NCBI GenBank assembly: GCA_963693285.1
Contig: OY848928.1
Coordinates: 2,480,501-2,544,500, forward strand
Reading direction: 5' to 3'
DNA: 64,000 nucleotides
Source: Xestospongia muta
Taxonomy: Eukaryota > Porifera > Demospongiae > Haplosclerida > Petrosiidae
A program made the position numbers and the translations under genes. Shown here piece after piece: positions 24,401-36,500 of this stretch; positions within the stretch are counted from its first letter, which is position 1, and every line of letters starts with the position of its first letter. The notes beneath the pieces were generated by a model. That model made no database searches and was not told the origin of the DNA. It saw only the letters and a program-made list of their open reading frames with translations.

Positions 24401-25700
24401 TTTCAACTTTGAAAAAGCTCTAAACTCTTTATTTTAGAGGTTTAACCTATGTAGACTACTTTATTAGTATATTTAAGACAGATAAACTTACTAAACTCTT
24501 TAGATCAGCTTATTTAATCAGTTTTCACAGTTAATGTCTAATCTTTTTCACCTTTAAAAAAGCTCTAAACTCTTTATTTTAGAGTTTTAACCTATTTAGA
24601 CTACTTTATTAGTATATTTAAGACAGATAAACTTACTAAACTCTTTAGATCAGCTTATTTAACCAGTTTTCACAGTTAATTTCTAATCTTTTTCAACTTT
24701 CAAAAAGCTCTAAACTCTTTATTTTAGAGTTTTAACCTATTTAGACTACTTTATTAGTATATTTAAGACAGATAAACTTACTAAACTCTTTAGATCAGCT
24801 TATTTAACCAGTTTTCACAGTTAATTTCTAATCTTTTTTAACTTTCAAAAAGCTCTAAACTCTTTATTTTAGAGTTTTAACCTATTTAGACTACTTTATT
24901 AGTATATTTAAGAGAGATAAACTTACTAAACTATTTAGATCAGCTTATTTAACCAGTTTTCACCGTTAATTCCTAATCTTTTTCAACTTTCAAAAAGCTC
25001 TAAACTCTTTATTTTAGAGTTTTAACCTATTTAGACTACTTTATTAGTATATTTAAGAGAGATAAACTTACTAAACTCTTTAGATCGGCTTATTTAACCA
25101 GTTTTCACAGTTAATTTCCAATCTTTTTTAACTTTCAAAAAGCTCTAAACTCTTTATTTTAGAGTTTTAACCTATTTAGACTACTTTATTAGTATATTTA
25201 AGACAGATAAACTTACTAAACTCTTTAGATCAGCTTATTTAACCAGTTTTCACCGTTAATTTCTAGTATTTTTAACTTTGAAAAAGCTCTAAACTCTTTA
25301 TTTTAGAGTTTTAACCTATGTAGACTACTTTATTAGTATATTTAAGACAGATAAACTTACTAAACTCTTTAGATCAGCTTATTTAATCAGTTTTCACAGT
25401 TAATGTCTAATCTTTTTCACCTTTAAAAAAGCTCTAAACTCTTTATTTTAGAGTTTTAACCTATTTAGACTACTTTATTAGTATATTTAAGACAGATAAA
25501 CTTACTAAACTCTTTAGATCAGCTTATTTAACCACTTTTCACAGTTAATTTCTAATCTTTTTAACTTTCAAAAAGCTCTAAACTCTTTATTTTAGAGTTT
25601 TAACCTATTTAGACTACTTTATTAGTATATTTAAGAGAGATAAACTTACTAAACTCTTTAGATCAGCTTATTTAACCAGTTTTCACAGTTAATTTCTAAT
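24100..25700 (-). repeat. 869-bp higher-order repeat in array C, two copies
   Basis: CCTATGTAGAC is at 24446 and 25315. The TTAATGTCTAATC form lies 80-90 bp downstream of each, and the TTTCCAATC form upstream of each. The offset is 869 bp, the same size as the 6-mer unit at the left end of the window. The monomer content differs, so the shared size may be coincidence or may reflect a preferred hexamer register. Confidence 0.82.
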
Positions 25701-28700
25701 CTTTTTTAACTTTCAAAAAGCTCTAAACTCTTTATTTTAGAGTTTTAACCTATTTAGACTACTTTATTAGTATATTTAAGAGAGATAAACTTACTAAACT
25801 ATTTAGATCAGCTTATTTAACCAGTTTTCACCGTTAATTCTTAATCTTTTTCAACTTTCAAAAAGCTCTAAACTCTTTATTTTAGAGTTTTAACCTATTT
25901 AGACTACTTTATTAGTATATTTAAGACAGATAAACTTACTAAACTCTTTAGATCAGCTTATTTAACCAGTTTTCACAGTTAATTTCTAATCTTTTTAACT
26001 TTCAAAAGCTCTAAACTCTTTATTTTAGAGTTTTAACCTATTTAGACTACTTTATTAGTATATTTCAGAGAGATAAACTTACTAAACTCTTGAGATCAGC
26101 TTATTTAACCAGTTTTCACAGTTAATTTCTAATCTTTTTTAACTTTCAGAAAGCTCTAAACTCTTTATTTTAGAGTTTTAACCTATTTAGACTACTTTAT
26201 TAGTATATTTAAGACAGATAAACTTACTAAACTGTTTAGATCAGCTTATTTAACCAGTTTTCACAGTTAATTTCTAATCTTTTTTAACTTTTAAAAAGCT
26301 TTAAACTCTTTGTTTAGAGTTTTAACCTATTTAGACTACTTTATTAGTATATGTAAGACAGATAAACTTACTAAACTCTTTAGATCAGCCTATTTAACCA
26401 GTTTTCACAGTTAATTTCTAATCTTTTTCAACTTTGAAAAAGCTCTAAACTCTTTATTTTAGAGTTTTAACGTATTTAGACTACTTTATTAGTATATTTA
26501 AGACAGATAAACTTACTAAACTCTTGAGATCAGCTTATTTAACCAGTTTTCACAGTTAATTTCTAATCTTTTTTACCTTTCAAAAAGCTCTAAACTCTTT
26601 ATTTTAGAGTTTTAACCTATTTAGACTACTTTATTAGTATATTTAAGACAGATAAACTTACTAAACTCTTTAGATCAGCTTATTTAACCAGTTTTCACAG
26701 TTAATTTCTAATCTTTTTCGACTTTCAAAAAGCTGTAAACTCTTTATTTTAGAGTTTTAACCTATTTAGACTACTTTATTAGTATATTTAAGACAGATAA
26801 ACTTTCTAAACTCTTTAGATCAGCTTATTTAACCAGTTTTCACAGTTAATTTCTAATCTTTTTTACCTTTAAAAAAGCTCTAAACTCTTTATTTTAGAGT
26901 TTTAACCTATTTAGACTACTTTATTAGTATATTTAAGACAGATAAACTTACTAAACTCTTTAGATCAGCTTATTTAACCAGTTTTCACCGTTAATTTCTA
27001 ATCTTTTTCAACTTTGAAAAAGCTCTAAACTCTTTATTTTAGAGTTTTAACCTATTTAGACTACTTTATTAGTATATTTAACACAGATAAACTTACTAAA
27101 CTCTTTAGATCAGCTTATTTAACCAGTTTTCACAGTTAATTTCTAATCTTTTTCAACTTTGAAAAAGCTCTAAACTCTTTATTTTAGAGTTTTAACCTAT
27201 TTAGACTACTTTATTAGTATATTTAAGAGAGATAAACTTACTAAACTCTTTAGATCAGCTTATTTAACCAGTTTTCACCGTTAATTTCTAATCTTTTTCA
27301 ACTTTGAAAAAGCTCTAAACTCTTTATTTTAGAGTTTTAACCTATTTAGACTACTTTATTAGTATATTTAACACAGATAAACTTACTAAACTCTTTAGAT
27401 CAGCTTATTTAACCAGTTTTCACAGTTAATTTCTAATTTTTTTTTACCTTTAAAAAAGCTCTAAACTCTTTCTTTTAGAGTTTTAACCTATTTAGACTAC
27501 TTTATTAGTATATTTAACACACATAAACTTACTAAACTCTTTAGATCAGCTTATTTAACCAGTTTTCACACTTAATTTCTAATCTTTTTCAACTTTCAAA
27601 AAGCTCTAAACTCTTTATTTTAGAGTTTTAACATATTTAGACTACTTTATTAGTATATTTAAGACAGATAAACTTACTAAACTCTTTAGATCAGCTTATT
27701 TCACCAGTTTTCACAGTTAATTTCTAATCTTTTTTAACTTTCAAAAAGCTCTAAACTCTTTATTTTAGAGTTTTAACCTATTTAGACTACTTTATTAGTA
27801 TATTTAAGAGAGATAAACTTACTAAACTCTTTAGATCAGCTTATTTAACCAGTTTTCACAGTTAATTTCTAATCATTTTTACCTTTAAAAAAGCTCTAAA
27901 CTCTTTATTTTAGAGTTTTAACCTATTTAGACTACTTATTAGTATATTTAAGAGAGATAAACTTGCAAAACTCTTTAGATCAGCTTATTTAACCAGTTTT
28001 CACAGTTAATTTCTAATCATTTTTAACTTTCAAAAAGCTCTAAACTCTTTATTTTAGAGTTTTAACCTATTTAGACTACTTTATTAGTATATTTAAGACA
28101 GATAAACTTACTAAACTCTTTAGATCAGCTTATTTAACTAGTTTTCACAGTTAATTTCTAATCTTTTTTAACTTTCAAAAAGCTCTAAACTCTTTATTTT
28201 AGAGTTTTAACCTATTTAGACTACTTTATTAGTATATTTAAGAGAGATAAACTTACTAAACTCTTTAGATCAGCTTATTTAACCAGTTTTCACAGTTAAT
28301 TTCTTATCTTTTTACCTTTAAAAAAGCTCTAAACTCTATATTTTAGAGTTTTAACCTATTTAGACTACTTTATTAGTATATTAAGACAGATAAACTTACT
28401 AAACTCTTTAGATCAGCTTATTTAACCAGTTTTCACAGTTAATTTCCAATCTTTTTTCATTTAAAAAAGCTCTAAACTCTTTATTTTAGAGTTTTAACCT
28501 ATTTAGACTACTTTATTAGTATATTTAAGACAGATAAACTTACTAAACTCTTTAGATCAGCTTATTTAACCAGTTTTCACAGTTAATTTCTAATCGTTTT
28601 CAACTTTCAAAAAGCTCTAAACTCTTTATTTGAGAGTTTTAACCTATTTAGATTACTTTATTAGTATATTTAAGACAGATAAACTTACTAAACTCTTTAG

Positions 28701-29338
28701 ACCAGCTTATTTAACCAGTTTTCACAGTTAATTTCTAATCTTTTTACCTTTAAAAAAGCTCTAGACTCTTTATTTTAGAGTTTTAACCTATTTAGACTCC
28801 TTTATTAGTATATTTAAGACAGATAAACTTACTAAACTCTTTAGATCAGCTTATTTAACCAGTTTTCACAGTTAATTTCTAATCTTTTTCAACTTTCAAA
28901 AAGCTCTAAACTCTTTATTTTAGAGTTTTAACCTATTTAGACTACTTTATTAGTATATTTAAGACAGATAAACTTACTTAACTCTTTAGATCGGCTTATT
29001 TAACCAGTTTTCACAGTTAATTTCTAATCTTTTTTAACTTTAAAAAAGCTCTAAACTCTTAATTTTAGAGTTTTAACGTATTTAGACTACTTTATTAGTA
29101 TATTTAAGAGAGATAAACTTACTAAACTCTTTAGATCAGCTTATTTAACCAGTTTTCACAGTTAATTTCTAATCATTTTCAACTTTAAAAAGCTCTAAAC
29201 TCTTTATTTTAGAGTTTTAACCAATTTAGACTACTTTATTAGTATATTTAAGACAGATAAACTTACTAAACTCTTTAGATAAGTTATTTAACCAGTTTTC
29301 ACAGTTAATTTCTAATCTTTTTTAACTTTCAAAAAGCT

Positions 29339-29483
29339 CTAAACTCTTTATTTTAGAGTTTTAACCTATTTAGACTACTTTATTAGTATATTTAAGACAG
29401 ATAAACTTACTAAACTCTTTAGATCAGCTTATTTAACCAGTTTTCACAGTTAATTTCTAATCTTTTTTACCTTTAAAAAAGCT
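29339..29483 (-). repeat. Exemplar monomer with its internal structure
   Basis: This full 145-bp monomer, as read on the given strand, divides into half A (29339-29409, 71 bp) and half B (29410-29483, 74 bp). Each begins CTAAACTCTTTA, and each has TTTAACC about 21-22 bases in. Dyad 1, in half A, is AAACTCT (29341-29347) and AGAGTTT (29355-29361), a 7-bp stem with a 7-nt loop. Dyad 2, at the end of half B (29462-29481), is CTTTTTTA, then CCTT, then TAAAAAAG, an 8-bp stem. Dyad 2 is also the variable window that distinguishes monomer subtypes. There are four TTAA sites, and five in subtypes reading TTTTTTAACTTT. Confidence 0.88.
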
Positions 29484-29647
29484 CTAAACTCTTTATTTTA
29501 GAGTTTTAACCTATTTAGACTACTTTATTAGTATATTTAAGAGAGATAAACTTACTAAACTCTTTAGATCAGCCTATTTAACCAGTTTTCACAGTTAATT
29601 TCTAATCTCTTTTAACTTTCAAAAAGCTCTAAACTCTTTATTTTAGA

Positions 29648-32600
29648 GTTTTACCTATTTAGACTACTTTATTAGTATATTTAAGACAGATAAACTTACT
29701 AAACTCTTTAGATCAGCTTATTTAACCTGTTTTCACAGTTAATTTCTAATCTTTTTTACCTTTAAAAAAGCTCTAAACTCTTTATTTTAGAGTTTTAACC
29801 TATTTAGACTACTTTATTAGTATATTTAAGAGAGATAAACTTACTAAACTCTTTAAATCAGCTTATTTAACCAGTTTTCACAGTTAATTTCTAATCTTTT
29901 TTAACTTTCAAAAAGCTCTAAACTCTTTATTTTAGACGTTTAATCTATTTAGACTACTTTATAAGTATATTTAAAAAAAAAAAATTTACTAAACTCTTTA
30001 GATCAGCTTATTTAACCAGTTTTCACAGTTAATTTCTAATCTTTTTCAACTTTGAAAAAGCTCTAAACTCTTTATTTTAGAGTTTTAACCTATTTAGACT
30101 ACTTTATTAGTATATTTAAGACAGATAAACTTACTAAACTCTTTAGATCAGCTTATTTAACCAGTTTTTACAGTTAATTTCTAATCTTTTTTACCTTTAA
30201 AAAAGCTCTAAACTTTTTATTTTAGTGTTTTAACCTATTTAGACTACTTTATTAGTATATGTAAGAGAGATAAACTTACTAAACTCTTTAGATCAGTTTA
30301 TTTAACCAGTTTTCACAGTTAATTTCTAATCATTTTTAACTTTCAAAAAGCTCTAAACTCTTTATTTTAGAGTTTTAACCTATTTAGACTACTTTATTAG
30401 TATATTTAAGACAGATAAACTTACTAAACTCTTTAGATCAGCTTATTTAACCAGTTTTCACCGTTAATTTCTAATCTTTTTCAACTTTCAAAAAGCTCTA
30501 AACTCTTTATTTTAGAGTTTTAACCTATTTAGACTACTTTATTAGTATATTTAAGACAGATAAACTTACTAAACTCTTTAGATCAGCTTATTTAACCAGT
30601 TTTCACAGTTAATTTCTAATCTTTTTACATTTAAAAAAGCTCTAGACTCTTTATTTTAGAGTTTTAACCTATTTAGACTACTTTATTAGTATATTTAACA
30701 CAGATAAACTTACTAAACTCTTTAGATCAGCTTATTTAACCAGTTTTGACAGTTAATTTCTAATCTTTTTTAACTTTCAAAAAGCTCTAAACTCTTTATT
30801 TTAGAGTTTTAACCTATTTAGACTACTTTATTAGTATAGTTAAGACAGATAAACTTACTAAACCCTTTAGATCAGCTTATTTAACCAGTTTTCACAGTTA
30901 ATTTCTAATCTTTTTTAACTTTCAAAAAGCTCTAAACTCTTTATTTTAGAGTTTTAACCTATTTAGAGTACTTTATTAGTATATTTAAGAGAGATAAACT
31001 TACTAAACTCTTTAGATCAGCTTATTTAACCAGTTTTCACAGTTAATTTCTAATCATTTTCAACTTTCAAAAAGCTTTAAACTCTTTATTTTAGAGTTTT
31101 AACCTATTTAGACTACTTTATTAGTATATTTAAGAGAGATAAACTTACAAAACTCTTTAGATCAGCTTATTTAACCAGTTTTCACAGTTAATTTCTAATC
31201 TTTTTACCTTTAAAAAAATTCAAAACTCTTTAATTTTAGAGTTTTAACCTATTTAGACTACTTTATTAGTATATTTAAGACAGATAAACTTACTAAACTC
31301 TTTAGATCAGCTTATTTAACCAGTTTTCACAGTTAATTTCTAATCTTTTTTAACTTTCAAAAAGCTCTAAACTCTTTATTTTAGAGTTTTAACCTATTTA
31401 GACTTCTTTATTAGTGTAAATAAGAGAGATAAACTTACTAAACTCTTTAGATCAGCTTATTTAACCAGTTTTCACAGTTAATTTCTAATCATTTTCAACT
31501 TTCAAAAAGCTTTAAACTCTTTATTTGAGAGTTTTAACCTATTTAGACTACTTTATTAGTATATTTAAGACAGATAAACTTACTAAACTCTTTAGATCAG
31601 CTTATTTAACCAGTTTTCACAGTTAATTTCTAATCTTTTTTAACTTTTAGAAAGCTCTAAACTCTTTATTTTAGAGTTTTAACCTAATTAGACTACTTTA
31701 TTAGTATATTTAAGAGAGATAAACTTACTAAACTCTTTAGATCAGCTTATTTAACCAGTTTTCACAGTTAATTTCTAATCATTTTCAACTTTCAAAAAGC
31801 TTTAAACTCTTTATTTTAGAGTTTTAACCTATTTAGACTACTTTATTAGTATATTTAAGAGAGATAAACTTACAAAACTCTTTAGATCAGCTTATTTAAC
31901 CAGTTTTCACAGTTAATTTCTAATCTTTTTACCTTTAAAAAAATTCAAAACTCTTTAATTTTAGAGTTTTAACCTATTTAGACTACTTTATTAGTATATT
32001 TAAGACAGATAAACTTACTAAACTCTTTAGATCAGCTTATTTAACCAGTTTTCACAGTTAATTTCTAATCTTTTTTAACTTTTAAAAAGCTCTAAACTCT
32101 TTATTTTAGAGTTTTAACCTATTTAGACTACTTTATTAGTGTAAATAAGAGAGATAAACTTACTAAACTCTTTAGATCAGCTTATTTAACCAGTTTTCAC
32201 AGTTAATTTCTAATCATTTTCAACTTTCAAAAAGCTTTAAACTCTTTATTTGAGAGTTTTAACCTATTTAGACTACTTTATTAGTATATTTAAGACAGAT
32301 AAACTTACTAAACTCTTTAGATCAGCTTATTTAACCAGTTTTCACAGTTAATTTCTAATCTTTTTTAACTTTTAGAAAGCTCTAAACTCTTTATTTTAGA
32401 GTTTTAACCTAATTAGACTACTTTATTAGTATATTTAAGAGAGATAAACTTACTAAACTCTTTAGATCAGCTTATTTAACCAGTTTTCACAGTTAATTTC
32501 TAATCATTTTCAACTTTCAAAAAGCTTTAAACTCTTTATTTTAGAGTTTTACCTATTTAGACTACTTTATTAGTATATTTAAGACAGATAAACTTACTAA

Positions 32601-35600
32601 ACTCTTTAGATCAGCTTATTTAACCTGTTTTCACAGTTAATTTCTAATCTTTTTTACCTTTAAAAAAGCTCTAAACTCTTTATTTTAGAGTTTTAACCTA
32701 TTTAGACTACTTTATTAGTATATTTAAGAGAGATAAACTTACTAAACTCTTTAAATCAGCTTATTTAACCAGTTTTCACAGTTAATTTCTAATCTTTTTT
32801 AACTTTCAAAAAGCTCTAAACTCTTTATTTTAGACGTTTAATCTATTTAGACTACTTTATAAGTATATTTAAAAAAAAAAAATTTACTAAACTCTTTAGA
32901 TCAGCTTATTTAACCAGTTTTCACAGTTAATTTCTAATCTTTTTCAACTTTGAAAAAGCTCTAAACTCTTTATTTTAGAGTTTTAACCTATTTAGACTAC
33001 TTTATTAGTATATTTAAGACAGATAAACTTACTAAACTCTTTAGATCAGCTTATTTAACCAGTTTTTACAGTTAATTTCTAATCTTTTTTACCTTTAAAA
33101 AAGCTCTAAACTTTTTATTTTAGTGTTTTAACCTATTTAGACTACTTTATTAGTATATGTAAGAGAGATAAACTTACTAAACTCTTTAGATCAGTTTATT
33201 TAACCAGTTTTCACAGTTAATTTCTAATCATTTTTAACTTTCAAAAAGCTCTAAACTCTTTATTTTAGAGTTTTAACCTATTTAGACTATTTTATTAGTA
33301 TATTTAAGACAGATAAACTTACTAAACTCTTTAGATCAGCTTATTTAACCAGTTTTCACCGTTAATTTCTAATCTTTTTTAACTTTCAAAAAGCTCTAAA
33401 CTCTTTATTTTAGAGTTTTAACCTATTTAGACTACTTTATTAGTATATTTAAGACAGATAAACTTACTAAACTCTTTAGATCAGCTTATTTAACCAGTTT
33501 TCACAGTTAATTTCTAATCTTTTTACCTTTAAAAAAGCTCTAGACTCTTTATTTTAGAGTTTTAACCTATTTAGACTACTTTATTAGTATATTTAACACA
33601 GATAAACTTACTAAACTCTTTAGATCAGCTTATTTAACCAGTTTTGACAGTTAATTTCTAATCTTTTTTAACTTTCAAAAAGCTCTAAACTCTTTATTTT
33701 AGAGTTTTAACCTATTTAGACTACTTTATTAGTATAGTTAAGACAGATAAACTTACTAAACCCTTTAGATCAGCTTATTTAACCAGTTTTCACAGTTAAT
33801 TTCTAATCTTTTTTAACTTTCAAAAAGCTCTAAACTCTTTATTTTAGAGTTTTAACCTATTTAGAGTACTTTATTAGTATATTTAAGAGAGATAAACTTA
33901 CTAAACTCTTTAGATCAGCTTATTTAACCAGTTTTCACAGTTAATTTCTAATCATTTTCAACTTTCAAAAAGCTTTAAACTCTTTATTTTAGAGTTTTAA
34001 CCTATTTAGACTACTTTATTAGTATATTTAAGAGAGATAAACTTACAAAACTCTTTAGATCAGCTTATTTAACCAGTTTTCACAGTTAATTTCTAATCTT
34101 TTTACCTTTAAAAAAATTCAAAACTCTTTAATTTTAGAGTTTTAACCTATTTAGACTACTTTATTAGTATATTTAAGACAGATAAACTTACTAAACTCTT
34201 TAGATCAGCTTATTTAACCAGTTTTCACAGTTAATTTCTAATCTTTTTTAACTTTCAAAAAGCTCTAAACTCTTTATTTTAGAGTTTTAACCTATTTAGA
34301 CTACTTTATTAGTGTAAATAAGAGAGATAAACTTACTAAACTCTTTAGATCAGCTTATTTAACCAGTTTTCACAGTTAATTTCTAATCATTTTCAACTTT
34401 CAAAAAGCTTTAAACTCTTTATTTGAGAGTTTTAACCTATTTAGACTACTTTATTAGTATATTTAAGAGAGATAAACTTACAAAACTCTTTAGATCAGCT
34501 TATTTAACCAGTTTTCACAGTTAATTTCTAATCTTTTTACCTTTAAAAAAATTCAAAACTCTTTAATTTTAGAGTTTTAACCTATTTAGACTACTTTATA
34601 AGTATATTTAAAAAAAAAAATTTACTAAACTCTTTAGATCAGCTTATTTAACCAGTTTTCACAGTTAATTTCTAATCTTTTTCAACTTTGAAAAAGCTCT
34701 AAACTCTTTATTTTAGAGTTTTAACCTATTTAGACTACTTTATTAGTATATTTAAGACAGATAAACTTACTAAACTCTTTAGATCAGCTTATTTAACCAG
34801 TTTTTACAGTTAATTTCTAATCTTTTTTACCTTTAAAAAAGCTCTAAACTTTTTATTTTAGTGTTTTAACCTATTTAGACTACTTTATTAGTATATGTAA
34901 GAGAGATAAACTTACTAAACTCTTTAGATCAGTTTATTTAACCAGTTTTCACAGTTAATTTCTAATCATTTTTAACTTTCAAAAAGCTCTAAACTCTTTA
35001 TTTTAGAGTTTTAACCTATTTAGACTACTTTATTAGTATATTTAAGACAGATAAACTTACTAAACTCTTTAGATCAGCTTATTTAACCAGTTTTCACCGT
35101 TAATTTCTAATCTTTTTCAACTTTCAAAAAGCTCTAAACTCTTTATTTTAGAGTTTTAACCTATTTAGACTACTTTATTAGTATATTTAAGACAGATAAA
35201 CTTACTAAACTCTTTAGATCAGCTTATTTATCCAGTTTTCACAGTTAATTTCTAATCTTTTTACCTTTAAAAAAGCTCTAGACTCTTTATTTTAGAGTTT
35301 TAACCTATTTAGACTACTTTATTAGTATATTTAACACAGATAAACTTACTAAACTCTTTAGATCAGCTTATTTAACCAGTTTTCACAGTTAATTTCTAAT
35401 CTTTTTTAACTTTCAAAAAGCTCTAAACTCTTTATTTTAGAGTTTTAACCTATTTAGACTACTTTATTAGTATAGTTAAGACAGATAAACTTACTAAACC
35501 CTTTAGATCAGCTTATTTAACCAGTTTTCACAGTTAATTTCTAATCTTTTTTAACTTTCAAAAAGCTCTAAACTCTTTATTTTAGAGTTTTAACCTATTT

Positions 35601-36500
35601 AGAGTACTTTATTAGTATATTTAAGAGAGATAAACTTACTAAACTCTTTAGATCAGCTTATTTAACCAGTTTTCACAGTTAATTTCTAATCATTTTCAAC
35701 TTTCAAAAAGCTTTAAACTCTTTATTTTAGAGTTTTAACCTATTTAGACTACTTTATTAGTATATTTAAGAGAGATAAACTTACAAAACTCTTTAGATCA
35801 GCTTATTTAACCAGTTTTCACAGTTAATTTCTAATCTTTTTACCTTTAAAAAAATTCAAAACTCTTTAATTTTAGAGTTTTAACCTATTTAGACTACTTT
35901 ATTAGTATATTTAAGACAGATAAACTTACTAAACTCTTTAGATCAGCTTATTTAACCAGTTTTCACAGTTAATTTCTAATCTTTTTTAACTTTCAAAAAG
36001 CTCTAAACTCTTTATTTTAGAGTTTTAACCTATTTAGACTACTTTATTAGTGTAAATAAGAGAGATAAACTTACTAAACTCTTTAGATCAGCTTATTTAA
36101 CCAGTTTTCACAGTTAATTTCTAATCATTTTCAACTTTCAAAAAGCTTTAAACTCTTTATTTGAGAGTTTTAACCTATTTAGACTACTTTATTAGTATAT
36201 TTAAGACAGATAAACTTACTAAACTCTTTAGATCAGCTTATTTAACCAGTTTTCACAGTTAATTTCTAATCTTTTTTAACTTTTAGAAAGCTCTAAACTC
36301 TTTATTTTAGAGTTTTAACCTAATTAGACTACTTTATTAGTATATTTAAGAGAGATAAACTTACTAAACTCTTTAGATCAGCTTATTTAACCAGTTTTCA
36401 CAGTTAATTTCTAATCATTTTCAACTTTCAAAAAGCTTTAAACTCTTTATTTTAGAGTTTTAACCTATTTAGACTACTTTATTAGTATATTTAAGACAGA
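29648..36500 (-). repeat. Nested 2898-bp and 1738-bp higher-order repeats
   Basis: A run of ordered markers occurs three times. The A-rich variant ending TTTACT is at 29985, 32883 and 34621. AAACCCTTTAGATC has AACCC at 30861, 33759 and 35497. TTAGTGTAAATAAG is at 31411, 34309 and 36047. Offsets are 2898 bp (20 monomers minus 2) and 1738 bp (12 monomers minus 2). Copy 1 is longer because it contains an extra internal duplication (TTAGTGTAAA again at 32137, 726 bp on). Near 34600 copy 2 joins copy 3 in mid-monomer: an AATTCAAAACTCTTTAATTTT monomer runs straight into TATAAGTATATTTAAAAAA. Confidence 0.9.

Noticed and set aside
29341..29361. Intrinsic transcription terminator at the AAACTCT/AGAGTTT hairpin
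   Set aside because: The stem is AT-rich and weak, it repeats in every monomer, and there is no gene to terminate. A bacterial-type terminator makes no sense in this context.
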